Shown here one piece after another: positions 1 to 6,441 of a stretch of DNA of 11,949 nucleotides (its first letter is position 1; each line of letters opens with the position of its first letter). The DNA lies in assembly GCA_964512165.1 (NCBI GenBank), contig CAZEHQ010000139.1:1-11949 (forward strand). The letters are read 5' to 3'. The translations under genes were made by a program, and so were the position numbers. The stretch comes from UBA8231 sp964512165. GTDB taxonomy: Bacteria; Latescibacterota; UBA2968; UBA8231. A model generated the notes under the pieces. It saw only the letters and a list, made by a program, of their open reading frames with translations. It was not told the DNA's origin and did no database searches.

Positions 1-75
1 GGTGCCGGCGCCGACGACGAGATGGAGGCGGCGCGTCAAGCGGCCCGGCAGATTGACGGACAGGATATGGCACAT
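1..75 (-). CDS. Possible 5' end of a further leftward gene, cut by the window edge
   Basis: An ATG at 75-73 opens a minus-strand frame that runs without a stop for 25 codons to the window edge, beginning MCHILSVNLPGRLTRRLHLV. Nearly every codon ends in G or C, as in the neighbouring real genes, and the start lies 26 nt after the stop of the transglycosylase, so it could be the next gene of that operon. No Shine-Dalgarno sequence precedes the ATG. The competing reading is the plus strand, where frame 1 is open from the edge to a TAG at 136-138 and would overlap the transglycosylase end; its third-position GC is lower. The piece is too short to assign a family. Confidence 0.3.
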   Translation of the reverse strand, partial: MCHILSVNLPGRLTRRLHLVVGAGT

Positions 76-101
76 GCCGCGAGTGCGCCCCGGGCGGGCG
101 G

Positions 102-1379
102 TCAGGCGCTCGACATGGCGGTCTTGTACACGGTGTAGTTCTTCAACACCTTCTTCACGTAGATCCGCGTCTCCTTGTAGGGGATGCGCTCCACGAAGGC
201 GTCGGCGTCGTCCAGCGGCAGCCGCCGGACCCACTGCTTGGCGGCGGAGGGCCCGGCGTTGTAGGCGGCCAGGCCGAGCTCGAAGCCGACCTCCCGGGTG
301 CGGCCCGAGGCGAAGGAGCGCATCTGCTCGCCGAGGTAGCGCGAGCCCATGCGGATGGAGACCCCCGGGTCGGCCAGCAGGCCCTTGTCGAAGTCCCCCA
401 TCCCCTCCTTGGAGGCCAGGGAGCGGCCCGTGCGCGGCATGATCTGCATGACCCCCAGCGCCCCGGCATGGGACTCGGCCCCCTCCTCGAAGCGGCTCTC
501 CTGCCGGATGACGGCCAGCACGAGGTAGGGGTCCAGCCCGGCCTCGCCTGCAGCCGTCCTCACCTGCTCCCACGAGAAGCCGGCGCCGTCCGGGGCCGGG
601 TGCCGGTGGTCGCCGCGGCGCCGCCCCGGGCTTCCGCTGTACCCCATGCTGACGGCGCGCGCCGAGTAGTAGGAGCGCGGGAAGTGGTCGGCAACCGTCT
701 GGAAGAGCACTTCCGCCTCCGGCTCCAGACCCAGGCGCCGGGCGCTCTTGCCGGCCCAGAAGAAGCTCTGGTCGACGAGGTGCGGCTCCGAGGCGTCGAC
801 GCCAACCCTCTGGAACCGGTAGAGCGACTCCCGGTAGCGCCCGGCGCAGTACAGCATGAAGGCGGCGCTCCAGTTCGCCTGGTCGCGCAGCGGGCTGCGG
901 GGGTGCTCGTCCACCAGCTGCCCGAAGAGGTCGCGGGCGCGGGTGTAGTCGCCGCCGCGCTCGGCCGCCTTGGCCGCCTGCCACAGGGCCTCGGCGGCGA
1001 GTTCGTGCCCCGGGTGCTCGGCCGCCAGCCGCGCGAAGGTGACGACGGCCTCCTGGTCGCGGTGGCGGCGCACCTGGATCCCGCCCATCTCGTAGAGGCT
1101 GTCGGGATCGGCGGGCTGCTCATCGCGCTCCCCGGCGCCCGGCACCACCGGAGGGAGGGAGAGGGAGTCGGTGCGGGTCCCCTGCCGCTCCGGGGAGAAA
1201 CCCCCGGCCCCGGCGTCCGCCGGTTCCTGCGCCGCGGGAGCCTTCTCCGCGGCCTCATCCGCCGGCCGCAGGGCCAGGCGGGCCTCGATCAGCAGCGCCC
1301 CTGCGAGGAACACCCCGGTCAGAGCGATCCCGGTCACGGGTCCGAACTCCTGCTTTCTCTTTCTGGGTGGCCTTTGCAT
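102..1379 (-). CDS. Membrane-anchored lytic murein transglycosylase with TPR-like and SLT domains
   Basis: Predicted to cleave the MurNAc-GlcNAc bond of peptidoglycan with 1,6-anhydro formation, on the periplasmic side. Numbering from the ATG at 1385, residues 14-33 form one hydrophobic anchor after a basic N-terminus (RPPRKRKQ). A Pro/Ala/Glu-rich linker follows to about 100, then helical TPR-like repeats at about 108-240, then the Slt-type catalytic domain at about 270-420. Visible catalytic-domain motifs are RQES with the presumed catalytic Glu296, LGVMQIMP (310-317), AYNAG (374-378) and the C-terminal ERIPYKETRIYVKKVLKNY block, so the active site looks intact. Two ATGs are possible: 1385 and 1379 (MTM). 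GGGGAG at 1387-1392 is 7 nt from the second and nearly abuts the first, so I chose 1379. It follows the 55-aa gene by 9-15 nt and is probably co-transcribed. The architecture resembles a shortened Slt70; no closer family is claimed. Confidence 0.93.
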   Translation of the reverse strand: MQRPPRKRKQEFGPVTGIALTGVFLAGALLIEARLALRPADEAAEKAPAAQEPADAGAGGFSPERQGTRTDSLSLPPVVPGAGERDEQPADPDSLYEMGGIQVRRHRDQEAVVTFARLAAEHPGHELAAEALWQAAKAAERGGDYTRARDLFGQLVDEHPRSPLRDQANWSAAFMLYCAGRYRESLYRFQRVGVDASEPHLVDQSFFWAGKSARRLGLEPEAEVLFQTVADHFPRSYYSARAVSMGYSGSPGRRRGDHRHPAPDGAGFSWEQVRTAAGEAGLDPYLVLAVIRQESRFEEGAESHAGALGVMQIMPRTGRSLASKEGMGDFDKGLLADPGVSIRMGSRYLGEQMRSFASGRTREVGFELGLAAYNAGPSAAKQWVRRLPLDDADAFVERIPYKETRIYVKKVLKNYTVYKTAMSSA

Positions 1380-1394
1380 GGTCATGCTCCCCGT

Positions 1395-1562
1395 TCAAGG
1401 CTGCGGCGGGTCCCGGGGCGCCTCCTCCACCGACCCCTCCAGCTCGCGGAGGGTGTGACGGATGCTCTCGAGACAGGCCCGGATCTCGCGGTCGATTTCC
1501 TCGAGCTGGCGGTCGATCCGTTGTCGCGTCCCTGGATCTGCCTTCCCTTGCCGCCCATTCAT
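1395..1562 (-). CDS. Small charged coiled-coil protein (55 aa), unknown function
   Basis: A 55-residue highly charged protein. After a short Gly/Lys-rich start it is one predicted amphipathic helix (about residues 12-45: RQRIDRQLEEIDREIRACLE and on), with hydrophobic residues at roughly heptad spacing, then a Pro-rich tail. There is no signal peptide or membrane segment. The ATG at 1562-1560 is chosen because AGGAGAG lies directly before it; a TTG at 1622 in the same frame would add 20 residues but has no such support. Its stop is 9-15 nt before the transglycosylase start, which suggests translational coupling and a possible partner role, although nothing in the sequence proves one. Such short helical proteins resemble many unrelated families by chance (for example XseB), and I see none of their specific signatures. 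Confidence 0.6.
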   Translation of the reverse strand: MNGRQGKADPGTRQRIDRQLEEIDREIRACLESIRHTLRELEGSVEEAPRDPPQP

Positions 1563-1942
1563 CTCTCCTGGCGTTGCCTTTCCCTCCCAGGTGGCGTTCG
1601 CTTGGCCCGGCTGGAACAGCAAAGCCCATGCCTCCCCCCCGGCGACGGCCTGAACCGTCCCCGGGAGAAGGGCCTATCTGTCGGTTTTACAGTGGGTTAA
1701 GGAGATGCCGAGGAAAGCGGACCCCGACATCGGCAGCGGCGGTGCGAGGGGGAAATTCCGGTGGTCCGACGGCGGGCCGACGGGAAAAACCTGCCGGCGG
1801 GACCGGGGCTTGGATCAGGCTGCCGGAACCGTGCGCCGGGCCGGGATGACGGGCCGGATCCCCGGGCCGAGGCCGGGAACCGCGGCACCCGCCGGGAGCG
1901 CCCGGCGTCCGCCAGGCCGGCCTCGTCCCCGCGGCCGGGGGA
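1563..1942. other. 380-bp non-coding gap between lipoprotein and microprotein genes
   Basis: No convincing gene on either strand; the open frames here are rich in Pro/Arg/Gly and look like GC-rich noise. Just after the lipoprotein stop there is a 6-bp inverted repeat, CCGGCC (1917-1922) and GGCCGG (1933-1938), with a 10-nt loop, which could help end that transcript. On the minus strand a T5 run at about 1786-1790 follows a weak 4-bp CCGG stem. A relatively AT-rich patch at about 1675-1700 (minus strand TTAACCCACTGTAAAACC) is the most promoter-like place upstream of the microprotein-transglycosylase pair, but no clean -35/-10 pair is visible. Confidence 0.5.
1917..1938 (-). terminator. Weak GC-rich hairpin after the lipoprotein stop
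   Basis: CCGGCC at 1917-1922 and GGCCGG at 1933-1938 pair perfectly over 6 bp with a 10-nt loop, starting 4 nt beyond the lipoprotein gene stop (TGA at 1945-1943). No T-run follows, so it is not a typical intrinsic terminator. In DNA this GC-rich such repeats also arise by chance. Confidence 0.25.
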
Positions 1943-3019
1943 TCACCACTTGCCGGCGCGGTACTCGGTGAGGGCGCGGTCCATCAGCCGGCGGGCCCCC
2001 GCCCGGGGCTCGTCGTCCTGGAGCTGGCGGTAGATGCCGGCGAAGATCTCCACGTCGTTCTCGATCTCGGTCTCGAAGCCGGGGACGATCTGGCGCGTGT
2101 AGTGCTGGGCAAGGCCGGCGTAGGCGGCGTACGTCGTCCAGTCCAGCTCGCCGCTGGCCAGGTCCCGCGCCTCCGCCTCCCGGAACAGGTCCAGGAGCAG
2201 GTGCATGCCCACCTCGTGGACGATGAGGCCGAGCATGTGATCGCGGTCCCCGATGGGGGTCAGGAGGCTGCGGGCGTAGCCCAGCCCCGTCACCCCGCTG
2301 CCCCCGGGGGCGGAGGTGAGGACGATCTCGTAGCGGCCGCCGCGGAAGCGCACGCCCGTCTCGCGCTCCCAGGCGCCGATCAGGTCGAGGGACCACAGCT
2401 CGCCGTTGAGGTGGTCGGCGATCGGCTCCAGGTCGGCCTCCACCTCGGGCCACACCCGGTCGTGCCAGGCGGGGTAGTTGCGCTCGTACACCGACACGAG
2501 CTGGCGGATCGCCCGCAGGTAGCCCTCGTAGACCTCGGCGCGGCTGTAGAAGAACCCCTCGAAGTCGAAGAGCCAGCTCTTCAGGCGCTCGTGGGCGCCG
2601 TAGTAGGGGTCGCGCAGCTCCCGGTAGTCCCGGTTGCGCATGGCCTGGTCGAGGGCGTGGAGGTACTCGAACAGCTCGTGCTCGCTCTCCAGGGGCAGGT
2701 AGGCGGGCAGGAGCACGAAGAACGGGGCCAGGTCGCCGGTGACGCCCTGGCCCCACTGCAGCGCCGGGGCGTGCAACTGCAGGACCTGGGCGGACTCGAC
2801 GTCCACCGTGTGGCCCCAGGCCTCGGCGTACGGGTTCGGCCAGGGGAGGCCGGCCACGGCCGTCAGGTGCAGCAGGTAGTTGGGGATCGCCTCGACGACG
2901 CAGACCGCCTCCGCCTCGCCCTCGCCGGCGAAGACGGGCCCCCCCGGCGGCCGGGCGGCCGGGGCGGCGCAGCCCGCGGCGAGCAGCAGCAGCGGCGCCA
3001 TGAGGAACCAGCGGTTCAT
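1943..3019 (-). CDS. Lipoprotein with HExxxH metalloprotease-like motif
   Basis: A 358-aa protein whose first 17 residues form a lipoprotein signal: Arg3, a hydrophobic run (WFLMAPLLLLAAG) and the lipid-accepting Cys17 of an AAGC box. It is therefore expected to be anchored at the inner or outer membrane. The rest is mostly helical and rich in Tyr, Trp and Glu. HEVGMH occurs at 268-273 inside a hydrophobic helix (LGLIVHEVGMHLLLDLF), with acidic residues downstream (E316, E318, E320, E324) that could supply a further ligand. The spacing is HExxxH, not the common HExxH; a six-residue HExxGH motif is known in M49 dipeptidyl peptidase III, but nothing else here looks like M49. Reading it as a zinc peptidase is inference. 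It starts 36 nt after the transporter stop without a strong ribosome site, and probably shares its transcript. The family is not recognised. Confidence 0.85.
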   Translation of the reverse strand: MNRWFLMAPLLLLAAGCAAPAARPPGGPVFAGEGEAEAVCVVEAIPNYLLHLTAVAGLPWPNPYAEAWGHTVDVESAQVLQLHAPALQWGQGVTGDLAPFFVLLPAYLPLESEHELFEYLHALDQAMRNRDYRELRDPYYGAHERLKSWLFDFEGFFYSRAEVYEGYLRAIRQLVSVYERNYPAWHDRVWPEVEADLEPIADHLNGELWSLDLIGAWERETGVRFRGGRYEIVLTSAPGGSGVTGLGYARSLLTPIGDRDHMLGLIVHEVGMHLLLDLFREAEARDLASGELDWTTYAAYAGLAQHYTRQIVPGFETEIENDVEIFAGIYRQLQDDEPRAGARRLMDRALTEYRAGKW

Positions 3020-3055
3020 CGTCGGACCGGAATCCCCGGGGCTTCCGCCGCGGCC

Positions 3056-4507
3056 CTACAGCAGCCCGAACCTGCCCGCCAGGCCCCAGGCGCTGATGGC
3101 GGCGAAGATCCCCAGCACGAAGGCCGACAGCCAGCCCCCGGCGGCGATCAGCCAGTGGGTCCGGTAGGCCCGGGGCAGGAGCCGGTTGAGGTAGAGGGCG
3201 CCGAGGCTGATGAGGAAGATCGCCAGGTTGGCCAGCAGGAAGCTGGCGATCTGGATGAGCGTGTCGAAGGGCACCCCCGTCCAGATCAGGGCCAGGGCCG
3301 CCGACGCCACCCACAGGCAGCTCACCCTCTTGATCCCCTCGTAGCTCCACTGGCGGCGGGGCCAGATGGCGGCGAGGAACTCCTGCACCACGCGGGCATA
3401 GACCTCCGGCAGGGCCTGCAGGGTCCCCCACAGGGCCGCGAGGATGCAGACGTAGTAGATCCACACCAGCGACGGATGGATCGCCCGCCACACGTGGGCC
3501 TGCTCGGTGAGCAGGCTCCAGCCCTCGAAGCGGGTCTGCAGCGGGAACAGCACCGCCGCCCCCGACAGCATGAAGGCCGCCGTCACCACGAAGAGGACCA
3601 CGGCGCCGGCGCCCACGTCCCAGCGCACGGGGGAGGTGAGCACCCGCAGGCGGCGCACCGAGTCGGCGTCCTCGGGCAGGTGCTCCACGCGGCCGCTGGC
3701 CAGGGACTGCTCGCGGATCGCCTCGATGCGCGGATGGTCGGTCAGGCCCCAGCGGTGCAGGCCGACCCAGTTGGAGTAGGCGAGGTAGATGAACACGCCG
3801 CCGCCGACGTAGCCGAAGGTGGTGGCCATCATCAGCAGGGGATTGGCGCGCGCCGCCTCCGGGGCCCAGGCCGGCAGGTCCGGAATCTGTCCGAAGCTCA
3901 GACTGCCGGCGAGGGCGGCGCCGAGGTCGGGGCGCACGATGGCGGTCCCCACGGCGGTGCCGGCCACCAGGACCAGGCAGATCAGGATCTGCTGCTTCTC
4001 GAGGCGCGAGAAGGAGAGGCGCATGCCCAGGGCCAGGGCCAGGAGGATGAAGAGGGAGGTGCCCGCGTTCTGCCAGAGGACGGGGGAGGAGCCCTCGGGC
4101 CCGGCGAGATAGTGGACGAGGTTGCCGCAGGGCTTGGCGATGGCCACCCAGGCCATGGGCGCGCAGGACATCTCGAGGCCCACCAGCAGCAGCAGGAACC
4201 AGCCGCGCGGACCGGGCAGCTGCACCAGGCGGTGGCCGATCAGCTCGCCGCTGACGGCGGTGTAGCGGCCGATGAGGTAGGTGACGAAGACCCCCTTGAC
4301 CACGGCCGACAGCAGCACCAGCCACAGCAGCCCGTACCCGGCCCAGGCGCCGGCGCGCACGACGACGATCGTCTCGCCGGCGCCGATGCTGACCGAGGCC
4401 ACGATCGCCGCGGGACCGAACATGGCCAGCAGCCGCCGGACCTTGCCCGCCGACCACGGTTCCGCGAAGAGCCCCGTCGCCGGGGGGATCCGGGCCTGTT
4501 CCGTCAT
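3056..4507 (-). CDS. NRAMP-superfamily transporter lacking the canonical metal-site motifs
   Basis: A 483-aa integral membrane protein with about 11-12 hydrophobic segments and the NRAMP-like opening GPAAIVASVSIGAGET at 31-46. NRAMP (SLC11) proteins import Mn2+/Fe2+ with protons through DPGN in helix 1 and an A-x-x-M / MPH motif in helix 6. Here the DPGN position reads GAGE (42-45), and the helix-6 segment (about 226-248, with FGYVGGGVFIYLAYSNWVG) has no MPH. The fold is therefore kept but the ion site is different, as in NRAMP-related branches whose substrates are other ions or unknown. A charged stretch of about 45 residues (about 251-297) follows helix 6. I start at ATG 4507; the open frame extends upstream to 4582, but that part covers the promoter region and is not protein-like. 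It leads a probable two-gene unit with the lipoprotein. The substrate cannot be named. Confidence 0.88.
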   Translation of the reverse strand: MTEQARIPPATGLFAEPWSAGKVRRLLAMFGPAAIVASVSIGAGETIVVVRAGAWAGYGLLWLVLLSAVVKGVFVTYLIGRYTAVSGELIGHRLVQLPGPRGWFLLLLVGLEMSCAPMAWVAIAKPCGNLVHYLAGPEGSSPVLWQNAGTSLFILLALALGMRLSFSRLEKQQILICLVLVAGTAVGTAIVRPDLGAALAGSLSFGQIPDLPAWAPEAARANPLLMMATTFGYVGGGVFIYLAYSNWVGLHRWGLTDHPRIEAIREQSLASGRVEHLPEDADSVRRLRVLTSPVRWDVGAGAVVLFVVTAAFMLSGAAVLFPLQTRFEGWSLLTEQAHVWRAIHPSLVWIYYVCILAALWGTLQALPEVYARVVQEFLAAIWPRRQWSYEGIKRVSCLWVASAALALIWTGVPFDTLIQIASFLLANLAIFLISLGALYLNRLLPRAYRTHWLIAAGGWLSAFVLGIFAAISAWGLAGRFGLL

Positions 4508-4511
4508 GCCC

Positions 4512-4542
4512 ACTATATAGGGATCGCCCCGCGCCGGGGGAA
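4512..4542 (-). promoter_or_regulatory. Candidate promoter of the transporter gene, possibly leaderless
   Basis: On the minus strand CTATATAGTGGGC runs directly into the transporter ATG (4507). TATATA (4519-4514) or the overlapping TATAGT (4517-4512, 5 of 6 to TATAAT) would place transcription start at or next to the A of the ATG. No Shine-Dalgarno sequence fits. The -35 region is poor (TTCCCC at 4542-4537 at 17-nt spacing). This is the most AT-rich spot in a strongly GC-rich intergenic region. Confidence 0.4.
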
Positions 4543-4573
4543 ATTCACCGGCGCGGCTGCTCCGGGGAGGCGT

Positions 4574-4604
4574 TTGACACACCCTCCGGCGCGCGGTCTA
4601 GATT
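4574..4604 (+). promoter_or_regulatory. Candidate sigma70-type promoter of the GNAT operon
   Basis: A perfect -35 hexamer TTGACA lies at 4574-4579. The -10 region reads TCTAGATT (4597-4604): TCTAGA at 17-nt spacing, or the better match TAGATT (4 of 6) at 19-nt spacing. Transcription would begin near 4609-4611, leaving only about 13-15 nt before the ATG at 4624. It faces away from the transporter promoter in the same 116-bp gap. Confidence 0.5.
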
Positions 4605-4623
4605 GCCCGGAGTGGATCCTCTC

Positions 4624-5241
4624 ATGGAGTCCATCCCCTCCGCTCCCGCCGAGGCCGCCGACACCTGCCGCCTCGTCGAGCCCTCCGAAGCCTACCGCGA
4701 CAGCTTCCTCGAAGGCGCCGCCGAGTTCGCCCGGGAGGGCCGTCTCGACTCCACCTACGCCGCCGGCCTGGGCTACGACCTGCGGCGGCTGACCCGCGAC
4801 CTGCCGTCTTTCGTCCACGATCTTCGGCGCCTGGGCGACCGCTCCGGCTTCGATGGGCGCGGCTACCCGGACCGCGTCTACTGGCTCGTCGACGGCGGCC
4901 GCTATCTCGGACAGACGTCGATCCGTCCCGACCTCAGGACGGAATACCTGATCACCTACGGGGGACACGTGGGCTACAGCATCCGGCCCGGGCATCGGCG
5001 GCGCGGGTACGGGCACCGCATCCTGGGGCTGGCCCTTCAGCGTTGCCGCGAGTTGGGGCTCGAGCGCGTGCTGGTGACCTGCGACGACGACAACGTCGCC
5101 TCGAAGCGGATCATCGAGGCCAACGGCGGCGTCTTCGAGTCCGACATGGTCATGGACGCCCGGACCGCCCGAGCGGAGGGCCGCGGCGGCGAGATCCGCA
5201 AGCTGCGCTACTGGATCGATCTCTCCGGGACCCCTTCGTGA
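4624..5241 (+). CDS. GNAT-family N-acetyltransferase
   Basis: A 205-aa cytoplasmic enzyme predicted to transfer acetyl from acetyl-CoA to an amine; the acceptor is unknown. The C-terminal half carries the GNAT core: strand VGYSIRP (116-122), the acetyl-CoA pyrophosphate-binding turn HRRRGYG (124-130) and its helix, ERVLVTCDDDNVASKRIIEA (147-166), and NGGVFES. The N-terminal about 100 residues form an extra alpha/beta portion seen in larger single-domain GNATs. I chose ATG 4624; a TTG at 4603 would add 7 residues but lies in the presumed -10 element. GGAG at 4609-4612 is 11 nt upstream, rather far for a ribosome site. The stop overlaps the GTG of the next gene (GTGA), so the two are translationally coupled. 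Confidence 0.88.
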   Translation: MESIPSAPAEAADTCRLVEPSEAYRDSFLEGAAEFAREGRLDSTYAAGLGYDLRRLTRDLPSFVHDLRRLGDRSGFDGRGYPDRVYWLVDGGRYLGQTSIRPDLRTEYLITYGGHVGYSIRPGHRRRGYGHRILGLALQRCRELGLERVLVTCDDDNVASKRIIEANGGVFESDMVMDARTARAEGRGGEIRKLRYWIDLSGTPS

Positions 5242-6425
5242 CCGCGGGGCTGCATCGGCCCGACTACGAGGGCGGCTCCATCGTCAACCTCGCCGCCTCG
5301 GTGCTCGACGCCTTCGGCGCCGAGCCGCCCGCCCCGCCCCTGCGCCCGGAGCTGCTGCCCCCGGAAACCCTCGCCGGACCCGGCGGCGTGGTCCTGCTGG
5401 TGATCGACGCCCTCGGCCACGCCTCCCTGCGTTCGGTCCCGGGCGACCGCACCCCGCACCTGACGCGCCTGGCCGCGGAGACAGCGGGAGGCCTGCGGCG
5501 GCTGACCTCGATCTTCCCCTCCACCACGGCCGCCGCCCTCAACAGCCTGGCCACCGCCCAGCCGCCGTCGGCCCACGGCGTCCTCGGCCACAACCTCTGG
5601 CTGGAGGAGCAGGGGGCGATGGTCAACATGCTCACCCTCCGCCCCCTCGGGGAGGATGATCCCCTCTCGGAGGAAGCGGTGCGCCGCGTGCCCACGGTCT
5701 ACGAGCTCCTCGCCCGCGCCGGCGTGCCGTCGACCCTGGTCACCGACGCCGCGTACGAGGGCGCCCCCTTCACCAACCTGATCCAGGAGGGGGCGCGGTT
5801 CCTGGGCCACCGCAGCCTGTCGCACCTGTGCTACTTGCTGGGAGAGGCCCTCGACGAGGCCCGGGGGAAACGCGCCTTCTACTCCCTCTACTGGCCCGTC
5901 ATCGACACCCTGTCCCACCTCCACGGGCCGGACGGCGCCGAGCCCTCGGAGGCCTGCCGCCTGGAGATGGAGTTCATCGACCTGATGGTGGGAAAGGTGC
6001 ACGGCCTCTGCCGGCAGCACGGCTGCACCCTGCTGGTCACCGCCGACCACGGCCAGACCCGGGTCGATCCCGACCTCGCCTTTGTCGTCGAGGGACCGCT
6101 GCGGGAGGCCCTGTCCCGCCCCCCGGGCGGCGGCCGGCGCGCCCTCTACCTGACCGCCCGCGGCGACCCGGAGCGCCTGCTGTCGGACGAGGGACTTCGG
6201 CAGGCGACGGAACGGCTGCTGCCGGCGGACGAGGCCATCGACGCCGGCTGGTTCGGCGGCCCCTGCGGCGGCATCCGCTCCCGCCTCGGCGACGTGGTGG
6301 CCCTGGCGGGGCCGGGCCGGCAGCTGATCTACGACTACGGCCGCGGCAAGACCGTCCACCGCGGCAGCCACGCCGGCCTCACCGCGGAGGAGATGTACGT
6401 CCCCCTCCTCGCGGCCACCCCCTGA
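5238..6425 (+). CDS. Alkaline-phosphatase-superfamily phosphodiesterase/nucleotide pyrophosphatase
   Basis: A 395-aa enzyme of the type I phosphodiesterase/nucleotide pyrophosphatase branch of the alkaline phosphatase superfamily. All expected elements are visible: metal ligand Asp57 in VVLLVIDALG, the nucleophile Thr in FPSTTAAALNSL (T96 or T97), Asp223 and His227 in VIDTLSHLHG, Asp270-His271 in LLVTADHGQT, and the C-terminal His378 in HRGSHAGLTAEEMYVPLL. It should be a two-metal phosphoester hydrolase; the substrate is not predictable. No signal peptide is seen, so it is probably cytoplasmic, unlike many secreted relatives. The GTG start at 5238 is chosen because it overlaps the GNAT stop in a GTGA; the frame stays open upstream inside the GNAT gene, but that part is the shadow of the GNAT frame. 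Confidence 0.9.
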   Translation: MTAGLHRPDYEGGSIVNLAASVLDAFGAEPPAPPLRPELLPPETLAGPGGVVLLVIDALGHASLRSVPGDRTPHLTRLAAETAGGLRRLTSIFPSTTAAALNSLATAQPPSAHGVLGHNLWLEEQGAMVNMLTLRPLGEDDPLSEEAVRRVPTVYELLARAGVPSTLVTDAAYEGAPFTNLIQEGARFLGHRSLSHLCYLLGEALDEARGKRAFYSLYWPVIDTLSHLHGPDGAEPSEACRLEMEFIDLMVGKVHGLCRQHGCTLLVTADHGQTRVDPDLAFVVEGPLREALSRPPGGGRRALYLTARGDPERLLSDEGLRQATERLLPADEAIDAGWFGGPCGGIRSRLGDVVALAGPGRQLIYDYGRGKTVHRGSHAGLTAEEMYVPLLAATP

Positions 6426-6441
6426 CCCGGCCGCCCGCGGC

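Noticed and set aside
1..138. Plus-strand frame open from the edge to TAG 136-138, as the tail of a convergent gene
   Set aside because: It would overlap the transglycosylase by 37 bp and has lower third-position GC than the minus-strand reading. It cannot be excluded, but is less supported.
1705..1971. Plus-strand ORF of 88 codons with AAGGAG directly before its ATG
   Set aside because: The ribosome-site match abuts the ATG with no spacing, the product is Arg/Pro/Gly noise, and it would run into the lipoprotein gene end.
1815..4792. Very long open frames (about 880-900 codons) on both strands across the transporter and lipoprotein
   Set aside because: Both span two clear genes and the intergenic gap, with low-complexity translation; they result from the scarcity of stop codons at high GC.
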